From contig JAIYCX010000007.1 in NCBI GenBank assembly GCA_027487795.1, positions 1 to 54,631 on the forward strand: a stretch of 54,631 nt of DNA, read 5' to 3'. Below, one piece after another: positions 24,289 through 32,465 of this stretch (position 1 is the first letter of the stretch; each line of letters begins with the position of its first letter). Under the pieces are notes generated by a model that ran no database searches, was not told the DNA's origin, and saw only the letters and a program-made list of their open reading frames with translations. The stretch is from Pseudomonadota bacterium. GTDB taxonomy: Bacteria > Bdellovibrionota_C > UBA2361 > SZUA-149 > DAOLCO01. Position numbers and translations under genes: made by a program.

Positions 24289-24621
24289 CTTAATCTCCCA
24301 ATAAAAACCGATGCGATACGCTAAAAACCATTTTTAGCCCTCCACCGTCTGGGGATCAGACCCCGGAGAGAAACTCTTCTACCCGATACCTAATTTTTTC
24401 TCCGACAATATTTATCTGTCGTGAAAGAAGTTAAACATGTTTTTTTAAATTAAGATAATCTTGTAATTTCGATAGTTTACATTTTAATATATTATAATCT
24501 CTAAATAGCTTTATAAAATAAGTATATTTTATTACAAAATCGTTATTTAGTATTATTATATTATTTAATGTTAACTAATCGAATACATAATCGAGTCGCT
24601 TTCTTTAATAATAAATCAAAC
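24289..24621. other. Intergenic region
   Basis: The promoter of the GRDP-like gene should lie here. The only repeat-like word is TGGGGATCAGACCCC (24351-24365), a motif reminiscent of REP palindromes. The rest is very AT-rich with no supported gene. Confidence 0.35.
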
Positions 24622-25488
24622 CTAAGAGTGCGCACTAGACATCTTCAACTTCTTTTCCAAACAATCAAACAAAGCAGGGCCCACATCTTTTGCTGTCTTA
24701 AAAAACAATTCATTATGCCCTACTCCCTGATATCTCTTATACCATCTGAGCGGATTATCTCCGAAGTCTTTTGCTAAAAAATCAGAATGAGAAATAGGTA
24801 TTATATTATCAGCATCACCATGAGTAATTAAAATACATGTTTCTTGTAAATTCTTAATGTAAGATTCAGTATCAACATTGTAACGTAACAATGGTTTTAA
24901 ATAACGAACTAGAGGTCGACCTTCTACAATTGCTGGAATACTTTGATAAGGAGAAAATAGTACAAGTGCACTAGGCTTTACCACCGAAGCTAAACCTGCC
25001 GCAAAGCCAGTCCCGATAGACTGACCAATAACAATAATATCTTTCGCCAGTACTTTTTCTCTATCTACTATTAATTCAAAAACACTTATAGCATCTAAAA
25101 AAACTCCCTTCTCACTTGGCCAACCAGTGCTATTACCAGTGCCTCTATAGTCAAAAGAATAACTAACAATCCCCTCTGAAGCCATCCACTGCTGCATTGA
25201 AAAAAACATTTCCAAGCTTCCACCATTTCCATGCAAAATAAGCGCACGTAAATGTTTTCTCTCTGGAACAACATTAGTAGCTGGCAACCTCCAAACTTCC
25301 AACTCCGTCCCATCCACAACTCTATGTCTGATCCTCTCGACAAATAAATTACTAGGCGGCGAGACCACTCCTATCTTAGACTGGATAGATGAAGGAAAAA
25401 TTAACGCATCCTGTACGACAAACATAATAAATGCTGTCCATCCAAAGATAAAAACAATGCCTTTTAATAAACGGTAAATAATTTTCAT
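24622..25488 (-). CDS. Alpha/beta hydrolase (Bem46/ABHD13-like)
   Basis: 288 aa. An N-terminal hydrophobic segment (GIVFIFGWTAFIMFVVQDAL) anchors it. LRALILHGNGGSLEMFFSMQ carries the HGNGG oxyanion loop, VSYSFDYRGTGNSTGWPSE follows, and VIGQSIGTGFAAGL holds the GxSxG nucleophile. The aspartate is in ITHGDADNIIPISHS and the histidine in GVGHNELFF. It fits membrane-anchored serine hydrolases of the Bem46/ABHD13 type. Substrate unknown. Monocistronic. Confidence 0.8.
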   Translation of the reverse strand: MKIIYRLLKGIVFIFGWTAFIMFVVQDALIFPSSIQSKIGVVSPPSNLFVERIRHRVVDGTELEVWRLPATNVVPERKHLRALILHGNGGSLEMFFSMQQWMASEGIVSYSFDYRGTGNSTGWPSEKGVFLDAISVFELIVDREKVLAKDIIVIGQSIGTGFAAGLASVVKPSALVLFSPYQSIPAIVEGRPLVRYLKPLLRYNVDTESYIKNLQETCILITHGDADNIIPISHSDFLAKDFGDNPLRWYKRYQGVGHNELFFKTAKDVGPALFDCLEKKLKMSSAHS

Positions 25489-25605
25489 AGATTGCTTTTT
25501 AATTGGTTAGGTTAAGCGTGAAAGTTTCAGATATCAATATGCTTATAACTTTAATTTTCAACGATAACTCTAGGTGATTAACAAATTTAATGAATATATT
25601 AAATT

Positions 25606-25836
25606 ATGAAAGAAAAAATAGAAGAAGTTATTATAAATGTCCGCGGTCAAAGGGTCATACTCGATAGCGAACTGGCTTTACTTTATGGCGTATCGACTAA
25701 AAGACTAAATGAACAGGTAAAACGTAATCTAGACAGATTTCCTAATGACTTCATGTTTCAGCTGGAATATCAAGAACTTACATCTTTGAGGTCGCAAAAT
25801 GCGACCTCAAAGAAAATAAAACTAAAAGAAAGTTAG
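25606..25836 (+). pseudogene. ORF6N-domain protein, truncated
   Basis: 76 aa. INVRGQRVILDSELALLYGV, STKRLNEQVKRNLDRFPNDF and MFQLEYQELTSLRSQNATS match the N-terminal ORF6N domain of phage-type antirepressor proteins. Intact relatives continue after ATS with a YVFTEQGVAML-type segment to about 160-190 aa; here KKIKLKES and a stop follow. The truncation lies about 75 bp before a family B element. ORF6N proteins are hallmarks of phage or mobile DNA. Whether the short form is active is unknown. Confidence 0.7.
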
Positions 25837-25909
25837 GATTTTAATTTATTTTTTATATTTAGAATCCCAAGAAACTAATAATTAATAAATTATCTATATA
25901 GTAATTATA

Positions 25910-26072
25910 AGATTGAGAGTACTTGAAACTTGTTTGAAGACCCGTAGGGGTTGGGACGCACAGGGGTGGAGTATTAGGCTGGAAAATTTTTTGCTCTGCA
26001 AAAAAAGTTCTTTGCAGACTAATACACGGGGGCTTGTCTAGGGCGAAAACAAGTTTCAAGTACTCTCAATCT
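25910..26072. repeat. Palindromic element family B, copy 3 (163 bp)
   Basis: The 26-nt outer arms (AGATTGAGAGTACTTGAAAC... and its complement) are perfectly complementary but unlike the arms of copies 1 and 2. The core (GACCCGTAGGGGTTGGGA, GTGGAG, ATTAGGCTGGAAAATTTTTT, AAAGTTCTTTGCAGACTAAT, GCTTG.CTAGGGC) is nearly the same as in copy 1. Confidence 0.9.
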
Positions 26073-26087
26073 GAAGTCGATATTCCC

Positions 26088-26795
26088 TTAGTTTCTTGGA
26101 TTCGTCGCCCACACGCTGAGCTCCGGTATAAACGCCCTATCATCAAGCTCTAATATCGACTTCATAGTCAAAGCCAAATCTTCGGCCATTAGTTTTGTAG
26201 CATTATGCTCTTTAACTTCTCTACCAGAATTTTTAACAAACTCAGTTTGCACTTCACTAGGATTCACTAACATTACTCTAATATTATGCTTTCTTAATTC
26301 TGCCCTCCAACACTCAGTCATTCCCTTTAGAGCAAACTTAGATGCGACGTAAGCACTACCACTAGCAAATCCATTTAACCCAGCAGTTGAAGAAATATTA
26401 ATGATATTTCCATAATTTTTAGAAATAAAATATTTTGCACTTTCTCTGCCGACAAACATTGCGCCCATTAAATTAGTTTGAAGCATTTTTTGAAAGGCAG
26501 CAGTTTCAATTTGGTCGATTGTTGAAAAGTAACCGTAAGCCGCATTATTAATAACGACATTTAAGCCATTAAGTTTATCTATAGTATTTGCAAAAAGTTG
26601 TTTAACACTTTCTTCATCGGACACATCAGCTGTAACAAACTTAGCTCCAATACTTTCGGTAGCTGTTTTCAAACGCTGCTCATCTCTTGCGCTAATTACA
26701 ACTTCCGCACCTGCTTCAACTAAAATCTTAGCAGTAGCAAATCCAATTCCCTGACTTCCACCTGTTACTAAAACTTTTGCTTCTTTTAAATTCAT
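26088..26795 (-). CDS. Short-chain dehydrogenase/reductase (SDR)
   Basis: 235 aa. The Rossmann motif is VTGGSQGIGFATAK, NNAAYGYFS is the NAG-type motif, NIINISSTAGLNG includes the catalytic serine, and GSAYVASKFALKG the YxxxK pair. It is a classical SDR using NAD(P)H; the substrate is not evident. Its 3' end abuts a family B element (16 bp gap), which could act as terminator. Monocistronic. Confidence 0.85.
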   Translation of the reverse strand: MNLKEAKVLVTGGSQGIGFATAKILVEAGAEVVISARDEQRLKTATESIGAKFVTADVSDEESVKQLFANTIDKLNGLNVVINNAAYGYFSTIDQIETAAFQKMLQTNLMGAMFVGRESAKYFISKNYGNIINISSTAGLNGFASGSAYVASKFALKGMTECWRAELRKHNIRVMLVNPSEVQTEFVKNSGREVKEHNATKLMAEDLALTMKSILELDDRAFIPELSVWATNPRN

Positions 26796-26938
26796 AAATT
26801 TTCTCTAAGTAAGGTTATAAGATGTTCAATATAATATAATTTTTAATATTAACGAACACTCACTTGATAAATTATTTAACTTATTTTAGATAATTCCAAC
26901 TAGGTTTTAATGCTTCTCAAATTCTGGAGTTCTTTGTT

Positions 26939-27433
26939 ATGGATATTGAAAGTCATAAACTTGTAGGTGCAGTTCTTACTTCTTCTGAGCCTCTGGCCGA
27001 CACGAGAGTATTTGGATGGAAAGAAGAGCGGGGTAGAAATATCCTAGACCCGTTTCGTCATTTCGAGCGAACCTTATTTCATGCTAGTAATGTTTGCTCT
27101 TGTGAAATAGAAAATGCAGAACTAGTTCAAAATATTAAAGAACTAATTAGCGATTGCCGAGATCAGAGAAGCTCCCATAAAAAGCAATCTATCAGCCACG
27201 AACTAGCAATAGAAACTCTAATGGAGCGCTCCGAAGCTGTAAGTTTTTTGCTAATTAGAGCTTTTAGAATTTTAGCTGAATTTTCATATACTTCCATGTG
27301 TCAAGAAGGAGAAGAGTCAACAATTAAGCTCTTAACAAGTCTCGATTGGCAAGAGAAATTTGCGAAACTTAAGCTTGCGATTGCAGATAAGAAATCTGCA
27401 GTAGTAGATAATAAAAGAGTCGCGAATACGTAA
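26939..27433 (+). CDS. Hypothetical orphan protein, paralogue of the next gene
   Basis: 164 aa with a GGAG site upstream of the ATG. Soluble and helical. The region SEAVSFLLIRAFRILAEFSY, TSMCQEGEES aligns with SQNYIILFQSTIKILGEFIA, ENYSEPEEK of the protein at 27596, and upstream helices align too, so the two are distant paralogues. Both genes have terminators with nearly identical stems. No known family. Monocistronic. Confidence 0.65.
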   Translation: MDIESHKLVGAVLTSSEPLADTRVFGWKEERGRNILDPFRHFERTLFHASNVCSCEIENAELVQNIKELISDCRDQRSSHKKQSISHELAIETLMERSEAVSFLLIRAFRILAEFSYTSMCQEGEESTIKLLTSLDWQEKFAKLKLAIADKKSAVVDNKRVANT

Positions 27434-27462
27434 TAAATACAACAAAAAAGGTTTTCGCACCA

Positions 27463-27505
27463 AGACATAGACCTTCTCGATCTGAGTGGTCTATGTCTTT
27501 TTTAT
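27463..27505 (+). terminator. Terminator with AGACATAGACC stem
   Basis: AGACATAGACC and GGTCTATGTCT form a perfect 11-bp stem followed by a T-run. It is preceded by AAAAAAGGTTTTCGCAC, a word resembled upstream of other orphan-gene terminators. Confidence 0.85.
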
Positions 27506-27595
27506 TTTTTTCTAGTTACTTGATTTAGCACAGAAATTAGATTAAATAATCGAAACAAGGTTTTTGTTTCGTGGTTTCAATCGGAGGTAGAAGTT

Positions 27596-28192
27596 ATGAG
27601 TACGAACCCAAATGGTGATCCTTTGCTGCATCTACTTACTAGCAAGCAAGGTAGTTGGCCGTCCCTATTTGCTAGCTCGAAACAAGTGAGCAACGAGCAG
27701 GTAGCGAAGGTATTTAATGCGATGGACAAACGTAGAAGTGTGCCTATTAGTCATTTTGCTACTAATTTCGAGTACGCAGTAGAAAGAGCGATTGAAATTT
27801 GTAACTATCGCGAGAAAAGAGAAGTCACTGGCCGCTGCAGTGAATTACTTTCTGCCTTAAAAAAAACAATGCGAAGCAAAGACGAAGAGATTAATGCAAC
27901 AGAAAAAGAGGAAGCAGTTAAATCAGCTATTTTTTCTAACTCGCAAAATTACATCATATTATTCCAATCTACTATCAAAATTTTAGGTGAATTTATAGCA
28001 GAAAATTACTCTGAGCCAGAAGAAAAATGCAGGGTCGCTATTTCAGAAAGCGCAGATTTGATTAAAACACTTATCGAATTTGTATTTTGGTTGGAGAATT
28101 TACCGATGAGAATCCAAGCACATGGAATTTCTAAAAAATATCTTTCAGGGCACACCAGAACAGATCCCCTCAAAAAACTACAAGAAGATTAA
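27596..28192 (+). CDS. Hypothetical orphan protein
   Basis: 198 aa with a CGGAGG site. The leader contains a hairpin GAAACAAGG-TTTTTGTTTC just upstream. It is helical (FEYAVERAIEICNYREKREV, ELLSALKKTMRSKDEEIN, IKTLIEFVFWLENLPMRIQA) and soluble. It is a weak paralogue of the protein at 26939. Function unknown. Codon use and base composition are richer in GC than the flanking intergenic DNA. Confidence 0.65.
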   Translation: MSTNPNGDPLLHLLTSKQGSWPSLFASSKQVSNEQVAKVFNAMDKRRSVPISHFATNFEYAVERAIEICNYREKREVTGRCSELLSALKKTMRSKDEEINATEKEEAVKSAIFSNSQNYIILFQSTIKILGEFIAENYSEPEEKCRVAISESADLIKTLIEFVFWLENLPMRIQAHGISKKYLSGHTRTDPLKKLQED

Positions 28193-28239
28193 GAAGCTTA
28201 GAACAATAAAGGCTCAACACTCAAAAAGGTTCTTCACAA

Positions 28240-28284
28240 AGACATAGTCCTCCTTAATCCGAGCAGGTCTATGTCTTTTTTTAT
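28240..28284 (+). terminator. Second terminator with AGACATAG stem
   Basis: AGACATAGTCC...GGTCTATGTCT is followed by TTTTTTTATTTC. It is a near duplicate of the terminator at 27463-27505, with the preceding AAAAAGGTTCTTCACAAAG also similar. Confidence 0.85.
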
Positions 28285-28349
28285 TTCTATGCCATAATAT
28301 CCCATCGTGATTTGGGTAGATTTATGGTTTTCACCAAAAGGTTTCAAAC

Positions 28350-29534
28350 ATGTTTTTTGATTTATCGAATGACTTAACTTTTCTTACTTCCGAATTTTCA
28401 AGAATGGGAAGTGAGCTTCTTGGTTTTCCAAGAAGGAACAAAAGTGACACAAACGAGGGACGAAGAGCTTCACAACGTGGGCATGCAAAAAATGCTCAGA
28501 GCAAAAAAGACTTCAAGATAGTTGTAAACAAACGTCGTATCACCGACGGAGGTCCTGGTCCTTCCATTCACAGAAAAAGGAAAAAAGTACTAGCTGACTT
28601 ACCAAGGTTAGATACAAAAAGTTCGAACCTAACTTCAATGAAACTCATCCTAAGCAGGCTTGAAATTTTAAAGCCTGAAGCGATCGTTTCTTTGTTTGCA
28701 GAGCATTCAAACAGAAGTTATGCATCAGAAATTGCAAACTCCCTACTGAGAGTAAGTTCTCGTATTGTTTTCGATAGCGACCTCTACACAAAGCTTACTC
28801 GCTGCATTAAAAACTGCAAAAGTACGCAAGTCATCAAAATGATAACAAGCACTCTTGTGAAGTCAGGCAGTTCTTCTCTTGTTTATCTGAGAGATATTCT
28901 CAGTTCAAAAATTGCTCAACAAAAGAAAAGAAGCATTCTCGAAGCGATCAATACTACCGCAGGGGACAAGACTCCGGGTAGCAAAAAAGTCTTTGCTTGG
29001 CTTTCTGAGCTTGTTGAGTTTACAAAGTCTTTTTGTAGAGACATTGAAAACAAAGCGAAAACAAGAGCTCCGGCGCTTAGCTTTCTAAGCAAGTACTGCT
29101 TCGATCTCGATGGTATTCAAGTCTTCGTGAAAGAAATTTGTACAAGGCGTACGACAGCTGAGAATAGAAAAATCTCGACCCGTGCCCTTTGTCACGAACG
29201 AAGACGCGCATCGGCAAGCATTTACTTACTTGAAAGCTACTGCAAAGAGTTTGGCACAAGAAACGGTGTTACTCTTGCTAGGACAATGGCTAAAGTTGGA
29301 ATAAGCTATAAAGGAAAGTCTGCTATGGAAGAATTCTCCTCGGTTGAGTACTCAGCTACTCAATTTACAGATTTGCTTTCCAAGGCTCTTACAAACGGAA
29401 TTTTGCGAATCGACGAATTCAGATTTGGCAGAGAATCAGTTATTATCGATTCTCTTGTCAGAACAAGCCTTCGTCTAAAGAGCCCTGGACAAATCGGCGT
29501 TTTGAACTGCATCACACTGGGTCTTGCTGTTTAG
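28350..29534 (+). CDS. Hypothetical orphan protein, basic N-terminus
   Basis: 394 aa with an AAAGG site. Residues about 25-90 are basic and polar (PRRNKSDTNEGRRASQRGHA, then RKRKKVLADL). Residues about 95-390 look like consecutive helices (SMKLILSRLEILKPEAIVSL, YASEIANSLLRVSSRIV, VIKMITSTLVKSGSSSLVYL), consistent with a helical-repeat fold. The basic part could contact nucleic acid. No family recognised. The third of three consecutive orphan genes on the plus strand. Confidence 0.65.
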   Translation: MFFDLSNDLTFLTSEFSRMGSELLGFPRRNKSDTNEGRRASQRGHAKNAQSKKDFKIVVNKRRITDGGPGPSIHRKRKKVLADLPRLDTKSSNLTSMKLILSRLEILKPEAIVSLFAEHSNRSYASEIANSLLRVSSRIVFDSDLYTKLTRCIKNCKSTQVIKMITSTLVKSGSSSLVYLRDILSSKIAQQKKRSILEAINTTAGDKTPGSKKVFAWLSELVEFTKSFCRDIENKAKTRAPALSFLSKYCFDLDGIQVFVKEICTRRTTAENRKISTRALCHERRRASASIYLLESYCKEFGTRNGVTLARTMAKVGISYKGKSAMEEFSSVEYSATQFTDLLSKALTNGILRIDEFRFGRESVIIDSLVRTSLRLKSPGQIGVLNCITLGLAV

Positions 29535-29578
29535 GAGATTCGCAGTTTAAGGTTTTTAATCTAAATCACCAACACTTA

Positions 29579-29610
29579 CAGAGAAGCGCACCGCGCTTCT
29601 CTATTTTTTT
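29579..29610 (+). terminator. Terminator of the gene at 28350
   Basis: AGAGAAGCGC and GCGCTTCTCT form a perfect 10-bp stem with a short loop and are followed by ATTTTTTTAG. Confidence 0.85.
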
Positions 29611-29621
29611 AGATTATTTTT

Positions 29622-29684
29622 CTCCTATCCTCCTGCGCTTCCTGTTTTTTTATTCAAGAATTAAATTAACAGGAAGGATAGGAG
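29622..29684. repeat. Palindromic element family C
   Basis: Outer arms CTCCTATCCT (29622-29631) and AGGATAGGAG (29675-29684), and inner arms CTTCCTGTT and AACAGGAAG, flank the loop TTTTATTCAAGAATTAAATT. The inner words recur at 19590-19785. It lies between a plus-strand terminator and the convergent nitronate monooxygenase gene. Confidence 0.65.
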
Positions 29685-29701
29685 GTCAGGAGGGGGCTAA
29701 A

Positions 29702-31141
29702 TTAAAGGGCGGCTATCGCGATTGGCTTAGTCAACTCGACAGGCTTAGCACTATCCTCAACTGGTAACGCAGGTAGTAGAACTTCATTATTCTTACTGAT
29801 CATGTAATCATTAAAAATATGTTCAGCTGATGGAATAAGATATTTTCCATTTCCAAGATCTAGAGTTGTATTTTTAAGCTTATGAACATTCTGTCCGCAG
29901 GTATAAGTATTATACTTCATGAAGTGATAACAGATACACATCTTTTCTCTGATTGGCATTTTTTTGCCTTCAGCATCAAGTGGAGCATTGTCCCATGCTT
30001 GATGGTACTGACACTGACCATCTTTATCTAAAATATAACCAAGAGATTCACAGTTTGGCTTAACATTAGAGCTAAGTGAAGGACTGTTACTTAACATTCT
30101 CATTGGATAACCAGTCGGCGATGAAGTATTAACTTCCACATCCTCTTCTCTAGCAAGTACATATGCTTGCTTAACATTAGAAGGTAGTCCGCACTCTTGA
30201 GATATTGTAAATCTAGTTGCAACTTGTACTCCAGCCGCTCCCATCATCATATATCTAACAGCTTCAGTACCGGTAAAGATACCGCCCGCTGGTATAAGAG
30301 GGATATCAAGTTTCTCTGCAGCAAGAAAATCTTTTACTTCTTTAAAAATATCTAACAAATCATACTTTGCCCAATCAAGACCAAAGCCAAGATGCCCACC
30401 TGCTAACGGTCCTTCAACCACTATATAATCTGGCAATCTAGAAACTCTTGATGCACTTCTTAAAAATATTCTAAGAGCTCTTGATGAAGATACGATAATA
30501 CCAAGCTTTATATCTCTAAATCTTGGAAGATCCTCTATAAGCTTTAAAGTATTAGTATGAAGACCCGCAGAAAGAGTAATCCCGTCCGCTCCACCATCCA
30601 TACAAGCTTTAACTCTTGCTCGCATTGTTTCGTTTGGATTACCCATTGTGAGCTTTTCCATTACGTTAACAAAAACCCCACCACTTCCACGCTTAGCATC
30701 AACTGTATTTCTAACGTGGTTTAAACCACCTTGATATGTAGATTCAAAATCCCATTTTACTTGAGACTTATCTAATGTTTTAGAATATTGCTTAAAGCGC
30801 TTTAATTTTTCATTTTGAAATTTTGTGCCGTTTTTTATATCAGAAAGATAAGGGGCTAAAGCATCGGAAATATGACCGATTCCACCCATTCTAGCGACAG
30901 CAAGAGCTAAAGCAGATGTAGAGATGTCTACTCCCATACCGCCCTGCATAATAGGCGCGTACTCATTTTTACCAATTTTAAGGGTATATGAATTTAACTT
31001 GGTATCCAAAAGTGCAGCATCAGAAATTTTATCATCCCCTAAACTTAAGACTATATCATTAGACTTAGAAGAATAAGCAGTTTGATTACTTAATGGTGAA
31101 TTATTAAGCTGTTTAATCTCTGAATTCTGAGTTTCTATCAC
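29702..31141 (-). CDS. Nitronate monooxygenase / 2-nitropropane dioxygenase-like flavoprotein
   Basis: 479 aa from a GTG at 31141. After a polar N-terminus of about 55 residues, YAPIMQGGMGVDISTSALAL, AVARMGGIGHIS begins an FMN-binding TIM barrel; ADGITLSAGLHTNTL, VVEGPLAGGHLGFG, PLIPAGGIFTGTEAVRYMMM and AAGVQVATRF are the phosphate-binding and active-site strands of the NMO/FabK group. The GGHLG histidine matches the catalytic one. The C-terminal 120 residues carry several cysteines (CESLGYI, MCICYHF, YTCGQN). It oxidises nitronates or acts as an enoyl-reductase-like flavoenzyme; the substrate is uncertain. Confidence 0.85.
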   Translation of the reverse strand: MIETQNSEIKQLNNSPLSNQTAYSSKSNDIVLSLGDDKISDAALLDTKLNSYTLKIGKNEYAPIMQGGMGVDISTSALALAVARMGGIGHISDALAPYLSDIKNGTKFQNEKLKRFKQYSKTLDKSQVKWDFESTYQGGLNHVRNTVDAKRGSGGVFVNVMEKLTMGNPNETMRARVKACMDGGADGITLSAGLHTNTLKLIEDLPRFRDIKLGIIVSSSRALRIFLRSASRVSRLPDYIVVEGPLAGGHLGFGLDWAKYDLLDIFKEVKDFLAAEKLDIPLIPAGGIFTGTEAVRYMMMGAAGVQVATRFTISQECGLPSNVKQAYVLAREEDVEVNTSSPTGYPMRMLSNSPSLSSNVKPNCESLGYILDKDGQCQYHQAWDNAPLDAEGKKMPIREKMCICYHFMKYNTYTCGQNVHKLKNTTLDLGNGKYLIPSAEHIFNDYMISKNNEVLLPALPVEDSAKPVELTKPIAIAAL

Positions 31142-31595
31142 TTTTACCTAGCAGTAATAAATTTGAGTATTAACAAAATATGGCATTTTAAATAAAATAA
31201 TAACAATACATGGACGCTTGCTTAATAGATGCCTTAAGAAACTATAAAACAAGCCTACAAATCTCGATATACTTGGCCTAATCAAAACTTTTCTACGAAC
31301 GCGTATGATACGACGTATTATGTCTTAAATCTAGAGTTAAACGACATTTAATATTAGGCCATGATAAAGTTATAAAAAAATTCATACTCTAAATGTTGAT
31401 AGTTTTTGTTTTAAGTCACTTAAACAACCGTAAGAACACACACTTTTCTGATAGATTACAAGGGCTTAAGCAAATAGTTCAAAAAATCACATTACCTGTG
31501 GATAACTTGTTCATATGTTAGCAACAATTTATCTTATTTCTTTCGCGTTAGACGTATTGACCTATGATTATAAAACTGGCAAATAGCACGGCACT
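31142..31595. other. Intergenic region upstream of rpmH
   Basis: 454 bp, AT-rich. It contains one perfect DnaA-box word TGTGGATAA (31497-31505) and a small palindrome ATACGACGTAT. This locus neighbours dnaA and the origin in many bacteria, but no dnaA gene is in the window and I see no further perfect boxes. Confidence 0.4.
31497..31505 (-). promoter_or_regulatory. Single DnaA box
   Basis: TGTGGATAA is the exact complement of the consensus TTATCCACA and lies 91 bp before rpmH. One box alone does not define an origin. Confidence 0.4.
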
Positions 31596-31757
31596 ATGAA
31601 AAGAACATTCCAACCAAGTAACATAAGCAGGCTTAGAACTCACGGGTTTAGAGCTAGAATGAAAACAAAAAATGGTAGAGCTGTGCTCAGCCGTAGACGT
31701 GCTAAGGGTAGACATCGCCTAGCTGCTGAGATCGCAGTTAAGGGTAGAGTGGTATAA
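31596..31757 (+). CDS. rpmH: 50S ribosomal protein L34
   Basis: 53 aa, [20 protein letters not shown] followed by [20 protein letters not shown]. This is the full canonical L34 with the RTHGFRARM block typical of proteobacteria and a C-terminal extension of about eight residues ([10 protein letters not shown] end). It binds 23S rRNA in the large subunit. First gene of the conserved rpmH-rnpA-yidD-yidC-mnmE block, 36 bp upstream of rnpA. Confidence 0.97.
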   Translation: MKRTFQPSNISRLRTHGFRARMKTKNGRAVLSRRRAKGRHRLAAEIAVKGRVV

Positions 31758-31793
31758 AAAGCCTACTGCTTTTAATACTAAGCCGTTATTGTT

Positions 31794-32183
31794 TTGTTTA
31801 AATTCAAAGCAGAGCAACGCGTAAAAAAAAGATCCTCCTTTCTATTAGCTCAAAAAAATGGGCGAAAGTTAAGGACAGGATCTTTTTTAGTTTGTGTTTT
31901 CAAGTCCGATCTAAAAAATAACGAACATTTACTAGTTTCTAGACTTGGTATTACGGTCACAACAAAAGTAGATAAACTTGCTACGAAAAGAAACACTCTA
32001 AAAAGAAGAATTAGAGAAGTTTTTAGATTGAACTATCCCGATATTAAAAAGGGCTTTGACTTTGTGGTCATTGCTCAAGTTGGAGCTACTTCATTAAGTT
32101 TTGAAGATATAAAAACTGAAATCTTAAGTAGTCTTGCTAAAGCATCCTTAATGCGACCGACTCCAACTATTTCGACAAAGTGA
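31794..32183 (+). CDS. rnpA: Ribonuclease P protein component
   Basis: 129 aa with a TTG start. [20 protein letters not shown] is the N-terminal strand-helix, and [19 protein letters not shown] is the RNR signature (K-R-N-x-x-K-R-x-I-R-E). The protein partners the catalytic RNA to mature tRNA 5' ends. It overlaps yidD by four bases (GTGA), implying coupled translation. Confidence 0.95.
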   Translation: MFKFKAEQRVKKRSSFLLAQKNGRKLRTGSFLVCVFKSDLKNNEHLLVSRLGITVTTKVDKLATKRNTLKRRIREVFRLNYPDIKKGFDFVVIAQVGATSLSFEDIKTEILSSLAKASLMRPTPTISTK

Positions 32184-32437
32184 ATAAGATAATAGTCAAA
32201 ATGCTATATCCGCTGTTTTTCATCTGGAAAAAACTTGCTGTTCTTTTCATAGGAGAGCGCTGTCGCTTTTATCCTTCCTGCTCAGACTATTATTATGAAG
32301 CTCTGAAAAAGCATGGTTTAATTCTTGGCTCAATCTTGGGTATTTCAAGAATTATTCGCTGCAATCCACTTTGCAAGGGCGGAATAGATTTAGTTCCTAA
32401 GCGTTTTACTTTAAAAGATCCAAATAAAATTCAGTGA
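32180..32437 (+). CDS. yidD: Membrane protein insertion efficiency factor YidD
   Basis: 85 aa with a GTG start overlapping the rnpA stop. [51 protein letters not shown] is the diagnostic YidD pattern with the cysteine cluster. A short amphipathic N-terminus ([16 protein letters not shown]) associates with the inner membrane. It assists YidC, encoded 28 bp downstream. Confidence 0.95.
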   Translation: MNKIIVKMLYPLFFIWKKLAVLFIGERCRFYPSCSDYYYEALKKHGLILGSILGISRIIRCNPLCKGGIDLVPKRFTLKDPNKIQ

Positions 32438-32465
32438 AATTAAAGAAATAAGATTTAAATAGATA

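Noticed and set aside
24351..24365. GGGGATCAGACCCC as a REP element
   Set aside because: A single short palindrome without the flanking structure seen in the other families; kept only as a note in the intergenic entry.
25859..26059. Minus-strand frame across family B copy 3
   Set aside because: It is the translation of the repeat itself (SLQRTFFAEQK also occurs in a frame of copy 1), not a gene.
31142..31595. Replication origin
   Set aside because: Only one perfect DnaA box is visible, no dnaA gene is present, and strand skew could not be computed.
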